Shown: positions 27,901 to 37,100 of the stretch, piece after piece
How positions within the stretch are numbered: the stretch's first letter is position 1
Layout: each line of letters begins with the position of its first letter
The notes under the pieces: generated by a model
Told to the model about the DNA's origin: nothing
The model's database searches: none
Seen by the model: only the letters and a program-made list of their open reading frames with translations
Assembly: GCF_025642975.1 (NCBI RefSeq)
Contig: NZ_JANZKJ010000005.1
Coordinates: forward strand, 62,001 to 126,000
Length of the DNA: 64,000 nt
Direction: 5' to 3'
From: Pseudomonas sp. RIT-PI-S
Lineage (GTDB): Bacteria; Pseudomonadota; Gammaproteobacteria; Pseudomonadales; Pseudomonadaceae
Program-made: the position numbers and the translations under genes

Positions 27901-30900
27901 ATCAGCAACTGCGTGTCGTCCTCAACCTCTGCATGTGCTGGCGCCAACGGTGCCTGGCCGATGACCACGTGGGCGTTGGTGCCGCCGATGCCGAAGCTGC
28001 TCACCCCTGCCAGGCGCCGCTGGCCAGCGGGCCATGGCCTCGCTTGGGTGGGCACATAGAACGGCGAGCGCTCCAGGTCGATCTGCGGGTTGGCCCGAGA
28101 GAACCCCAGGTTTGGAGGGATGACGCCATGGAACACCGCGAGCGCGGCGCGAATCAGCCCCACCACGCCCGCTGCCGCGCCCAGATGGCCGATCTGGCTC
28201 TTCACCGAGGCCAGTGCACAGGCACCGGCTGGCGCGTCGCCGAAGGCTGCGCTCAGCGCGGCCACCTCCACCGGGTCGCCGAGCAAGGTGCCAGTGCCGT
28301 GGGCCTCCACATAACCGATGTCGGCGCCGCGCACTCCGGCGCGGTTCAGCGCATCGGCGATCACCCCGCGCTGGCCGGCCACCGAGGGCGCCGTATAGCT
28401 CAGCTTGTCGTGGCCGTCATTGTTGAGCGCAGACCCTTCCAGCAGCGCATAGATACGGTCGCCGTCGGCCTGTGCCCGGGCCAGCGGCTTGAGCACCACC
28501 ACGCCATAGCCGCTGGCACCGATGGTGCCGCTGGCGTCCTCGCTGAACGGTCGGCACAAGCCATCCTTGGAGAAAATATGCTGCGAGCGGTAGCGGTAGC
28601 CCTCTGTAAGGGTGGGGTCGATCAACACCCCGGCGGCCAGCATCACGTCGCTGTCGCCCTGCCGCAGCAAGGCGCTGGCCAGGTGCGTGGCGATCAGCGA
28701 ACTGCCGCAGGCGGCCTGGGCGCTCATCGCCGGGCCAGTCAGGCCCAGATGGTAAGCGGCCTTGGTGGCGAGAAAGTCCTTGTCGTGGTGCAACGCCAGC
28801 TGGAAGCCATCCGGCAGGTCGCCCTCGGCGCTGGCGCGCAGCAACTGCTGGAAATAAGTGGTTTCGCCACAGCTGGCGATCAAGCCGATGCGCTGGCCGT
28901 CCCCAGGGACGATGGCCGCATGTTCCAGTGCCTGCACGCAGGCCATCAGCAGGTGCCGTTGCTGCGGATCCATCAGCCGGGCCTCCTGCCGGCTGATGCC
29001 AAAGTAATCGGGGTCGAAGGCCAGCAGGCCGTCGAGCTGGCTGCGCGCGCCCACCAGGCCGTCGGCGGCGCTGAAGCGTTCGATGCCCAGTTCGCCCCCG
29101 CTCACCAACCGCCAGAACGCCCCCAAGTCGCTTGCGCCGGCAACGTTCACGGCCATGCCGATGATCGCCATGGGCTGGTGATCCAGCCCGGCCGGCACGC
29201 CCGCCCGTGGCGCCGTGGCCGCTGGTGCGGCGCTCAGGTGCGCGGCCAGGCGGCGGATGCTGACCTGCTCGAACAGGTCTGCCATGCTCACAGGCGTGGC
29301 CAGGGCCTGGTTATAGCGCGCGTGCAAACGCATCAGCCCAAGGCTGGTGGCACCGGCGTCGAAGAAGGTTTCGTCCGGGCCTATGTCGTGGCCGATCACC
29401 TCGCGGAACAGCTCGCTCAGTTGCTGCTCCAGGGGGCTCAAGCCCATCGCCTGGGGTTCCCGCTGCCGGCTCAGCGCCTCGCCCGCGCCCGCCAGGGCCT
29501 TGCGGTCGATCTTGCCGCTGGGCGTGCGCGGCCACTGCTCGATGCGCCGGTACTGGTCGATGCGCACCTGCGCCGGCAGGTGCTGGGCCACTTGGCGGTC
29601 CAGCGCCTGCACGGGCACCGCCGTGCCGTCCAATTGCACATAGGCGGTCAGCCGCGGCGGCTCGGCTTCGAACGTCACCACCGCGTTGACCACCTGCGGC
29701 AGCTGCAACAGCGCCGTTTCCACCTGCCCCAGTTCCAGGCGGTGCCCGCTGAGCTTGATTTGCTGGTCGTCGCGGCCCAGGTAGTGCAAGCAGCCGTGGC
29801 CATCGGCCCAGGCCAGGTCGCCGGTGCGGTAGTACAGCTGGCGGCCGCCGCCAGCCGTAGCCCGTTCGACGAAGCGCGCCGCGTTCAACGCCGGGTCGCC
29901 CAGGTAGCAGCGCTGGACCATCGGCCCCGCGACCAACAGGCGGCCCTGACTGCCCGCCGGTACGGGGCGGTCATGGGCGTCCACCAGCAGCAAGCGGGCA
30001 TTGCTCACCGCCTGGCCGATGGGCGCGCGCAGCGGCCAGCTCGCCGGCGCTGGCGGCAAGCGGTAGGCGCTCACCACGTGAGTTTCGGTGGGGCCGTAAT
30101 GGTTGAACAGGCTCGCCTGCGGCATGCCCTCGAACCACCGGCGCAGCGCCTCGCTGCACAGCAGCTGCTCGCCGGCGGTGATCACCTCGCGCAGCTCGGC
30201 GGGATAAACGCCACGGGCGACGGCGGTCTGCGCCAGGTGCTGCAAGGCCACACAGGGCAGGAACAACCGTTCGATACGGGCCTCCACCAGGTAGCCCAGC
30301 AGCGCCTCGGCGTCTTGCCGCCACCCTGGGGTGATCAAGTGATAGCAGCCACCGCCACACAGGGTGCTGAACACTTCCTGGAACGACACGTCGAACGCCA
30401 GCATGGAGAACTGTAAGGTGCTGGCCCTCGCCGCCAACCCGCCCTCGCGCCGCTGCCACTGCAACAGGTTGCACAGGGTTAGGTCCATCACCTGCACCCC
30501 TTTGGGCGTGCCAGTGGAGCCTGAGGTGAACAGCGTGTAGAGCGGCCGCTCGCCGCCATGGCGCGGGCGTTGCCATGGCTCGGCGACAGCCGTGTGGCCC
30601 AGCACTACTTCCAGGCAATTGCAGTGGCCAGCGCCGAGGCGTTCCAGCGCGGCTTCGGTGGCCCGGGCGAACAACAAACAATGCGGTTGCGCCAGCGCCA
30701 GCACTTGCCGTTGCACCGCCAGCGGGTAGGCGGGGTCCAGCGGCACCGCGGTGATGTTCAGCTTGGCCAGCGCCAACAGCGCCACCACATGCTCCAGCGA
30801 CGCCTCCAGCAACAACACCACCTGCACCGGCCCGTTCTGGTCGGGCCAGGGCTGTTCGCGCAGCAGGCGTGCAGCCAGGCCGTCGGCCAGGGCGTCGAGT

Positions 30901-33900
30901 TCGGCATAGCTCACCTGCCGCTGGCGGTCCATCATTGCGGCGGCCGCCGGCGTGCTGCGGGCCTGGTGCTCGAACCAATCGGCCAGGATGGCAAACGGCG
31001 CCTCGTCGCGGGCGCCTTCGCTGGCCGGCGGCAAGGCGCGGCGGTACGGCGCCAGCCAGTCGCCCAGCGGCAGGGTCGGCTGCGCCAGCAAACGGTCGAG
31101 GCCGCTGCGCAGCAGCTCATCCAGCGCCTGCACCTGGGCCTCGTTGAAGTACCCCCGGTGGAATTCCCACCAGCTTTCCACTTCCGCGCCCTCGCCCACC
31201 ACTGTCAGCGTTAGCGCACATTTGGCCTGCGTCGCTGGCGCCAGCTCGACGGTGGCGCCCAGGGCCGAGCGGGCCAACGCGGCGTAGTCGGTGTTCTCCA
31301 GCACGAACATAAAGTCGAACAAGGGCGCGCTGGAGGACAGCCGCAGGTCTTGCACCAGGTCTTCCAGGGCAACGTCCTGCAATGCCAGCACCTGGCGCGC
31401 CGCCGCTACCTGCTGACGCAGCTGCGCGTCCAGGCTCAGGGCCGGGTCGAGGTCGGTGGGAATCAGCACGGTGTTGGCAAGCATGCCTACGGTGCGTTCG
31501 AAGGCCGCCAACGGCCGGTTGGACACCGGGCTGGCGATACGCGGGCGCTCGCACCCTGTCAGCGCATAGACGCCCCAGGTGAACACGCCCAACAGCACTT
31601 CGAAGCGGGTCAGCCGCTGCTGGGTACAGAAGCGTTCCAGGCCGCCGGCGCGCTCCGCGCCCAGGGCCTGACGGTAAAGCCCGGCCTGCGCGCCGCCGCC
31701 TTGCAGCGGCAGCAGCGCGGGCGATGGCGCGGGCTGCCGTTGGTGCCAGAGGGCCAGGGCCTGACGCTGGCCCTGGTACGCGGCGCTGCCACGCCATTGC
31801 CGTTGCCAGTTCGCGAAGTCGACGGTGGTCAGGCGCGGCGCTGGCTCGTCGTCGCCACGGCCTTGCACAGCCTCGCGGTACAGCCGGTCGAGGTCGTCGA
31901 ACAGCAGGTTCAGCGACCAGCCGTCGACAATGATGTGGTGCAGGTGCAGCAACAGCCGGCTGCTGCCCTCGGCGAGCGGCAACAGGTAGGCCTGGAACAG
32001 GCTAGGCACGGCCAGCTCGAAGGGCGTGGCGAACAGCAGCTCGGCGAAGGCCGGCCAGCTGGCCTCGGTGAACTGGCCGGCGGCGAACACCTGGCAGGCC
32101 GCGCCATGCTCGGCGATCACTTGGTCGAGCCCCTCCGGCCCCTGCACGAAGGCAGTGCGCAGGGCTGGGTGGCGCGCCACCAACTGCGTCAGCGCCTGCT
32201 CCACGGCGGCCAGGTCTGCATCCTGCGGCAGGTGCAGGGTCAGCGGCACGTTGTAGGCGGTCGATTCTGGCGTGCGCTGCTGGATCAACCACAAGCGCTG
32301 TTGCTCTGCACTGGCCGGCGCGCGTTGGGCGGTGGAGCATGAGGGCACGGGATAAACCGCCGCGCCCTGACCATCGACCAGCCTTGCCGCCAGCGCGGCG
32401 AAGGGCTCGGCCAACACGGCGGCCGCGCTGACTTCACAGTTCCAGCGATCACGGATAGCCGAGCGCAGGCGCATGGCGTTGAGCGAACTGCCGCCGCTGC
32501 CGAGCCAGTCGTCCTGCGCGCCCACGGCGGGTTGGGCCAGCAGGGTACGGGCCTGGGCCAGCAACCATTGCAGCGGCGACGCGGGGTCATCGTCGGCCGC
32601 CTGCTCCGCCGGCCCATGCCAGGGCGCCAACGGCCCATGCCAGGGCGCCAACGGCCCTGCCAGCAGCGCCTGGCGGTCCACCTTGCCATTGGCGGTCAGC
32701 GGCAGCCGCTCCACCAGGAACAATCGCTGAGGCCGCATGTAGGGCGCCAGCTGTTCGCGCAGGTAGGCGCTGAAGGCCAGGTACTCAAGCCCCGGGCGCG
32801 GCACGATGAACGCCAGCAACTGGTGGTCTTCGGCCGCTTGGCGCTGCGTACACACATACGCCTGCGCCACCCCGGGGTGCGTCAATAGCGTTTGTTCCAC
32901 CTCGCCCGGCTCTACCCGAAAGCCACGGATCTTCACCTGGCGGTCGACCCTGCCGACGTATTCGATCAGGCCATTGGCGCCCTGGCGCACGCGGTCCCCA
33001 CTGCGGTAGTGCACCTGGGCGCCACCGTCGAGCGCGGGCAGCCGCACGAAGGCGCGTGCGCTGGCCTCGGGGCGTTGCCGGTAACCGCGGGCAACGCCGC
33101 TGCCAGACAAGTACAGCTCCCCGACCTCACCCGTTGCCACTGGCCGCTGCCGTTCGTCCAGCACCTGCGCGCCGGTGTCCGGCAAGGGTCGGCCAATCGG
33201 CACTACTGCCGCGGCGAAGTCCCGGGGGATCGGGTAGCACAGGGCAAAGGTGGTGCACTCGGTGGGGCCATACACGTTGAAGAGGCGGCAGTCACTGTGC
33301 GGGTTCGCCGCATACCAGGCGCGCACCGCGGCAGCGCTCAGTTGCTCGCCGCCAATCAGCACTTGGCGCAGGCTGGCGAAACACCCCGGCCACTCGGCAC
33401 TGAGGGTGTTGAACAATGCCACGGTCATGAACAGGCTATCCACGCCCTGCTCCTCGAGCACCTTGGCCAGGCGGCGGCCTTCGAGCACGTCTTGCTCGGC
33501 GAGCATCACGCAGCAGCCGCCGTTGAGCAGCGGCGCCCACAGCTCGAAGCTACAGGCGTCGAACGCGGGGTTGGAGAGGCAGGCGAAGCGGTCGCCGGGG
33601 CGGATGTCGATATAACCCCTGGGCTCCGCCAGGCGCAGCAGGCCGCGCTCACCCACCTCCACCGCTTTCGGCGTGCCGGTGCTGCCTGAGGTGTAGAACA
33701 GGAACATCACCTCGGCGAACCCTTCGGGCATCGGCTGCGGCGGCTGTGCCGGGTGGTCCAGCAAGGCATCGATGCCGGCGTACCACAGCGGCGCCGGCAG
33801 CGCCCAGCCAGGGCTTTCCTCCAGCCCCAGCAGGCCGACGCAACCGGCGTCGATGAGCATTTGCTCGCGCCGCCTGAGCGGGCTGGCGCGGTCCAGCGGC

Positions 33901-34172
33901 ACCACGGTGGCGCCGGCCTTCAAGGCGCCCAGCAGGGTGGCCACCCACTGCCAGCCACGGGGCATGCACAGCGCCACGGCCTGGCCGCGAGTAACGCCCT
34001 GCGCTTGCACGCCCCGGGCGATGCATTCGCTGGCCTCGGCCAGTTCGGCATAGCTCAGGTTGCGCGCCGGGTCGACCACCGCCAGGGCTTGCGGCGCGCG
34101 CCGCACCTGTTCGGCGAACCGTGCCAGCAGGGTCGAAGGCTGGCCTGGGAATGCTGCGTACGAACCGATCAT
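24954..34172 (-). CDS. hybrid NRPS-PKS, A-T-C-A-T-KS-KR-T-TE, AT-less
   Basis: 3072 residues. Domains: A1 (A3 motif YTSGSTGTPKAV ~160), T1 (LGSGGSSLNAMRL ~540), C (HHIIVDGWS ~746), A2 (FTSGSTGTPKGV ~1212), T2 (FDAGATSLGLM ~1605), KS (Cys in QAACGSSLIA ~1822, EAHGTGTLLGDP, KSQIGHLGAAAG), KR (LGGSGGIGRSLGEYL ~2480; Ser and Tyr in CSSMSAM and LDYAASNA), T3 (LGADSLTLLDL ~2757) and TE (GWSFG ~2900). No acyltransferase domain lies between KS and KR, only a linker and a KR structural subdomain. By-eye codes: A1 DAFFLGVTFK (near Ile/Val), A2 DVQFIAHVVK (Pro-like). There is no C domain before A1, so this enzyme starts its own chain: Ile/Val-Pro, extended with malonate, ketoreduced and released. Start overlaps the NRPS2 stop (ATGA). 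Confidence 0.93.
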   Translation of the reverse strand: MIGSYAAFPGQPSTLLARFAEQVRRAPQALAVVDPARNLSYAELAEASECIARGVQAQGVTRGQAVALCMPRGWQWVATLLGALKAGATVVPLDRASPLRRREQMLIDAGCVGLLGLEESPGWALPAPLWYAGIDALLDHPAQPPQPMPEGFAEVMFLFYTSGSTGTPKAVEVGERGLLRLAEPRGYIDIRPGDRFACLSNPAFDACSFELWAPLLNGGCCVMLAEQDVLEGRRLAKVLEEQGVDSLFMTVALFNTLSAEWPGCFASLRQVLIGGEQLSAAAVRAWYAANPHSDCRLFNVYGPTECTTFALCYPIPRDFAAAVVPIGRPLPDTGAQVLDERQRPVATGEVGELYLSGSGVARGYRQRPEASARAFVRLPALDGGAQVHYRSGDRVRQGANGLIEYVGRVDRQVKIRGFRVEPGEVEQTLLTHPGVAQAYVCTQRQAAEDHQLLAFIVPRPGLEYLAFSAYLREQLAPYMRPQRLFLVERLPLTANGKVDRQALLAGPLAPWHGPLAPWHGPAEQAADDDPASPLQWLLAQARTLLAQPAVGAQDDWLGSGGSSLNAMRLRSAIRDRWNCEVSAAAVLAEPFAALAARLVDGQGAAVYPVPSCSTAQRAPASAEQQRLWLIQQRTPESTAYNVPLTLHLPQDADLAAVEQALTQLVARHPALRTAFVQGPEGLDQVIAEHGAACQVFAAGQFTEASWPAFAELLFATPFELAVPSLFQAYLLPLAEGSSRLLLHLHHIIVDGWSLNLLFDDLDRLYREAVQGRGDDEPAPRLTTVDFANWQRQWRGSAAYQGQRQALALWHQRQPAPSPALLPLQGGGAQAGLYRQALGAERAGGLERFCTQQRLTRFEVLLGVFTWGVYALTGCERPRIASPVSNRPLAAFERTVGMLANTVLIPTDLDPALSLDAQLRQQVAAARQVLALQDVALEDLVQDLRLSSSAPLFDFMFVLENTDYAALARSALGATVELAPATQAKCALTLTVVGEGAEVESWWEFHRGYFNEAQVQALDELLRSGLDRLLAQPTLPLGDWLAPYRRALPPASEGARDEAPFAILADWFEHQARSTPAAAAMMDRQRQVSYAELDALADGLAARLLREQPWPDQNGPVQVVLLLEASLEHVVALLALAKLNITAVPLDPAYPLAVQRQVLALAQPHCLLFARATEAALERLGAGHCNCLEVVLGHTAVAEPWQRPRHGGERPLYTLFTSGSTGTPKGVQVMDLTLCNLLQWQRREGGLAARASTLQFSMLAFDVSFQEVFSTLCGGGCYHLITPGWRQDAEALLGYLVEARIERLFLPCVALQHLAQTAVARGVYPAELREVITAGEQLLCSEALRRWFEGMPQASLFNHYGPTETHVVSAYRLPPAPASWPLRAPIGQAVSNARLLLVDAHDRPVPAGSQGRLLVAGPMVQRCYLGDPALNAARFVERATAGGGRQLYYRTGDLAWADGHGCLHYLGRDDQQIKLSGHRLELGQVETALLQLPQVVNAVVTFEAEPPRLTAYVQLDGTAVPVQALDRQVAQHLPAQVRIDQYRRIEQWPRTPSGKIDRKALAGAGEALSRQREPQAMGLSPLEQQLSELFREVIGHDIGPDETFFDAGATSLGLMRLHARYNQALATPVSMADLFEQVSIRRLAAHLSAAPAATAPRAGVPAGLDHQPMAIIGMAVNVAGASDLGAFWRLVSGGELGIERFSAADGLVGARSQLDGLLAFDPDYFGISRQEARLMDPQQRHLLMACVQALEHAAIVPGDGQRIGLIASCGETTYFQQLLRASAEGDLPDGFQLALHHDKDFLATKAAYHLGLTGPAMSAQAACGSSLIATHLASALLRQGDSDVMLAAGVLIDPTLTEGYRYRSQHIFSKDGLCRPFSEDASGTIGASGYGVVVLKPLARAQADGDRIYALLEGSALNNDGHDKLSYTAPSVAGQRGVIADALNRAGVRGADIGYVEAHGTGTLLGDPVEVAALSAAFGDAPAGACALASVKSQIGHLGAAAGVVGLIRAALAVFHGVIPPNLGFSRANPQIDLERSPFYVPTQARPWPAGQRRLAGVSSFGIGGTNAHVVIGQAPLAPAHAEVEDDTQLLMVSAHSRSALLRDLEAVDAYLQAFPEHHGALLRYLQSGRPQQRWRFAMLLPPGERLPTAPVVHEVAQSIINSAPRLDATGQAPAELLSAWYQGANLGWPGRAAPPPWDFPPSAFDLDSYRFQAIATPPSAAAVASDDEAIERKPLAEWFYQRQWLRTRRLNALAPLVRRELLVVCTHEVIEPALLVQLQGAYQRVVQVRAGSGWRELDADRYELDPLDAQALARLLDVLHTPALGELDWLHALPLAVTGAVDERSLAAAQWACLDTPCALLQGWGQRARTAALRLWLVSWQACPVDGHVARPELAALAGVNEVAPQEYPVRCHWLDWPSPRLADHAAELTALLAEPSVAPRRMAVRGGYLWQPRLLPSPLPAVPPSTDALPAGGTFLVLGGSGGIGRSLGEYLLRAPQRRVVLLSRQGEVPAALAHHGVRVQAVAADLGDLARWPRVLDDLAERHGPFAGVIHAAGMGAGSLIRLRDPRQLGEAMAAKTRGLLAVEALIARMTPGFVLYCSSMSAMFGGAGHLDYAASNAMLDGFTFYAGGASNGCQRLCIDWDIWREVGMAVGASSGDAAHQQHLTVGLTVDEGCQVFERAMAVRLPQLLVSTTALDSARRFYPRRQGVAMAPAQAEPAAPQAIEPSLRQRLHGCLCKWLGVEALADDDNLYDLGADSLTLLDLIDELQAATGEVFQLSQFSHQVSLGEVLALVRASSERARPSARDGWANAVLLDPWHAGAGRQWLYLIHPVGGDVQAYRELVAALHPDIGVCVIADPALRLPDLPPISLDERAAAYLQAIQARHPQGAEWQVAGWSFGAWVAQALCALAPAAGLAPPRLYLIDPPAPDAGKALAAIDEQAITQVFQREFAQRWPGAIDGALPADLQAYLQRLTHCCRNNIASMAAFEPPSLAATPTQLFIARQANPYGFGTSWQLDELKRAWQGKLGCLESWQPMDTDHYGIVSGRWARDIAAAISAATQGREGARHAS

Positions 34173-37100
34173 TTCGCCTCCTGCGGCAATGCTTGCGAGG
34201 TTTCGGCGGTGCCCATACGTTGCAGCTCGCGCCCGATGATGTCTGCCACCCGCTGGATTTCCGCGCTTTCGAGCATGTCCCAGTGGCCGCCGTTAACCAA
34301 TTTCGCCAGGTAGCCACTGGCGCGTCGGCGCCAAAAGCCACGCAGCGCGCGCAATTGCTCCCGGCTGAAATCTTCCCGCGCCTGGATCAGCACCACCCGG
34401 CCGGCGGCGGGCTCACAGGGGTAGGCGGCCATGGCCAGGCGGTTGTGGTTGTAGAGGTGGAAATAACGCTCGACCTGGGCGTCTTCGATGCCGGGGTACA
34501 TGCCGTTGAAGCGCACCAGCTTGTCGCGGAACTCGGCCATGTCCACCGTGCCGATCTGTTCGCGGAACCCTGGGTCGTCGGAGCCCCGCGTGTCCAGCAG
34601 CACCAGGCTCAGCCGGGGGTAGCCGGCGGCGTTGAGCCGGCGCGCCATCTCATAGGCCACCAAGCCGCCGAAGGACAACCCGGTGAGCACCAACGGCCGC
34701 CCCAACAATGGTTCGATCAAGCGCAGGTACGCCGCGGCCATGGCCTCGACCGTGGGCTCGGTGGCTTCCCCTGGGTTCAGCCCCGGCGCTTGCACGCCAT
34801 ACACACCGGCGCTTTCAGGCAGCACTTTGGCCAAGGACAGGTAGCAGAAGGCGGTGCCGCCGGCGGGGTGGATGCACACCACCGCGGGGCCATTGCCGCC
34901 CGCGCGGAATTCGATCAGGTTGCTGTGCGCCGCCGGTGGCCGCGCACCAGCGCGCAGCCAGCCGCCGAGGGCCTCGATGGTCGGGTGGCTGAGCACCACG
35001 CGCACCGGCATTTGCACGGCGAACGCCTGGCCGATGTGATGGGCCATCTTGATCGCGGCGATGGAGGTGCCGCCCACGCTGAAGAAGTTGTCGCGGATGC
35101 CGATCTGCGGCGCCAGCAGCAGTTCCTTCCAGATCCCGTACAGGGTCAGTTCGATATGGTCGCGCGGGCTGGCCAGGTTGACCGGGCGGTTGGCCTGGTC
35201 CTGCTCGGCTAATGCCGCCAGCGCGGTACGGTCGACCTTGCCATTGGGAGTCAGCGGCAGGGTGTTCAGCCACAGGTAGGCATTGGGCAACACGCCCAGG
35301 GGCAGCGTTTCGGCCAGGTGCGCCTGCACCGCCGGTTCCTGCACCGGGGTGGCCAGCGCACAGCAGGCGACCAGGCGTTGCTGCTCGGCGGTATCGCCCA
35401 GCATCAGCACCACGGCCGCGCGAATGCCGGGGTACGCCTCCAGCCGCGCTTCGATTTCCCCCAACTCCAGGCGCACGCCACGCAACTTGACCTGGAAGTC
35501 GTCGCGGCCGAGGAACACCAGTTGGCCATCGGGCCGGTAGCGCGCCAGGTCGCCGCTGCGGTACAGGCGATCCCCTGGCACGAAGGGGCTGTCGATAAAG
35601 CGCTCGGCGGTCAGCTGCGGCAGCCCCAGGTAACCCCTTGCCACCCCCACGCCACCGATGTGCAGGTGCCCGGCGACCCCGGCCGGCACGGGCGCGCCTT
35701 GCGCGTCCAGTACATAAAAGCAGTTGTTGGCGATGGGCCGGCCGATGGGCACATGGGTGGCCGGCACTTCGGCGCCCGGTTCCAGCGTCCACACGCTGTT
35801 GATCACAGTGGTTTCGGTAGGGCCATACACGTTATGCAGGCGCGCCTGCGGCAACCGCTCGCGCAAGCGCCGGGCCAAGGCCGGCGGCAGTTCACCCCCG
35901 CCACAGAACACGTCGCGCAGGCTGGTGCAGCCGCTCACGGCGGGCTCTTCGAGGAACAGTTGCAGCATGGCCGGCACGAACACCAGGGTGGTGACCTCGC
36001 GCTCGCGCACCACTTCGGCCAGGTAGGCCGGCTCGAAGTGGCCCCCGGGCCGGGCAATCACCAGCCGGCCGCCGGTGGCCAGCGGCCAGAAGGTTTCCCA
36101 GGCGGAGGCGTCGAAGCCAAAGGGGATCTTGTGCAGCATTGCCCCGGCCTCCCCGCACACTTGCAGGCACCACAGCAGCAAGTTGCTCAGGCCGCGATGG
36201 GCCACCATGACGCCCTTGGGCAAACCGGTGGTGCCGGAGGTGTAGATCACGTACGCCAGGTCATCGGGGCTGTGCACCCGCTCATCCGCGCCCAGGTTGC
36301 CGTCGGCGAGCCCGGCCCAGGCCTGGGCATCGGCCTCCAGGCACAGCACCGGCGCGGCGCAGCCGGTGCCGTCCAGCGCCTGCGCGAGCACCTCCCGGGC
36401 CGGGCCGAGGGTGAGCAGCACGGCGGGCGCGCTGTCGCTGAGCATGTGGCGCAGGCGCCCGGCCGGGTAGTTCGGGTCCAGCGGCACATAAGCGCCACCG
36501 GCCTTGAGCACCGCCAGCAGCGCCACCGGCAGCGAAAGCGAGCGCTCGATGCACACGCCCACGCGCACATCCGGGCCCACGCCCAGCCCGCACAGGTGCC
36601 GCGCCAGGCGGTTGGCCTGGGCGTTGAGCTGCGCATAGCTCAAGCGCTGCCCTTCGAATTCCACCGCCGTGGCCTGTGGCCGCCGCGCCACTTGCGCCTC
36701 TATCAGGTGGTGCAGGCCTCCGGCGGGCTGGTTCAAGGCCGCGCTGCGGTTCCACTCCACCAGGATCTGCTCGCGTTCACCGTCGCCCAATAGCGGCAGC
36801 GCGGCAATCGGTTGCTTGGCGTCGCTGGCCACCTGCGCCAGCAGGTGCCGGTAATGGCCGCTGAGGCGCTCGATGGTCGCGGCGTCGTAGAGGTCGGTGT
36901 TGTACTCCACCAGCAGGTTCAGCTGGCCGTCCCGCTCGGCCCACTCGAAGGCCAGGTCGAACTTGGCAGTGGCGCTGCTGGTAGCGTAAGGGGCGATGCT
37001 TAGCCCCGGCATGCGCACCGCGCCGCCCGGGGTGTTCTGCAGCACCAGCATCACTTGGAACAGCGGCGAATGGCCGGTGTGGCGGCTGGGGTTGACCGCC

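Noticed and set aside
27714..30416. Plus-strand open frame of 900 codons within the NRPS-PKS gene
   Set aside because: It is a high-GC shadow of the A2-KS region, with no start signal and Gln/Arg/His-rich composition.
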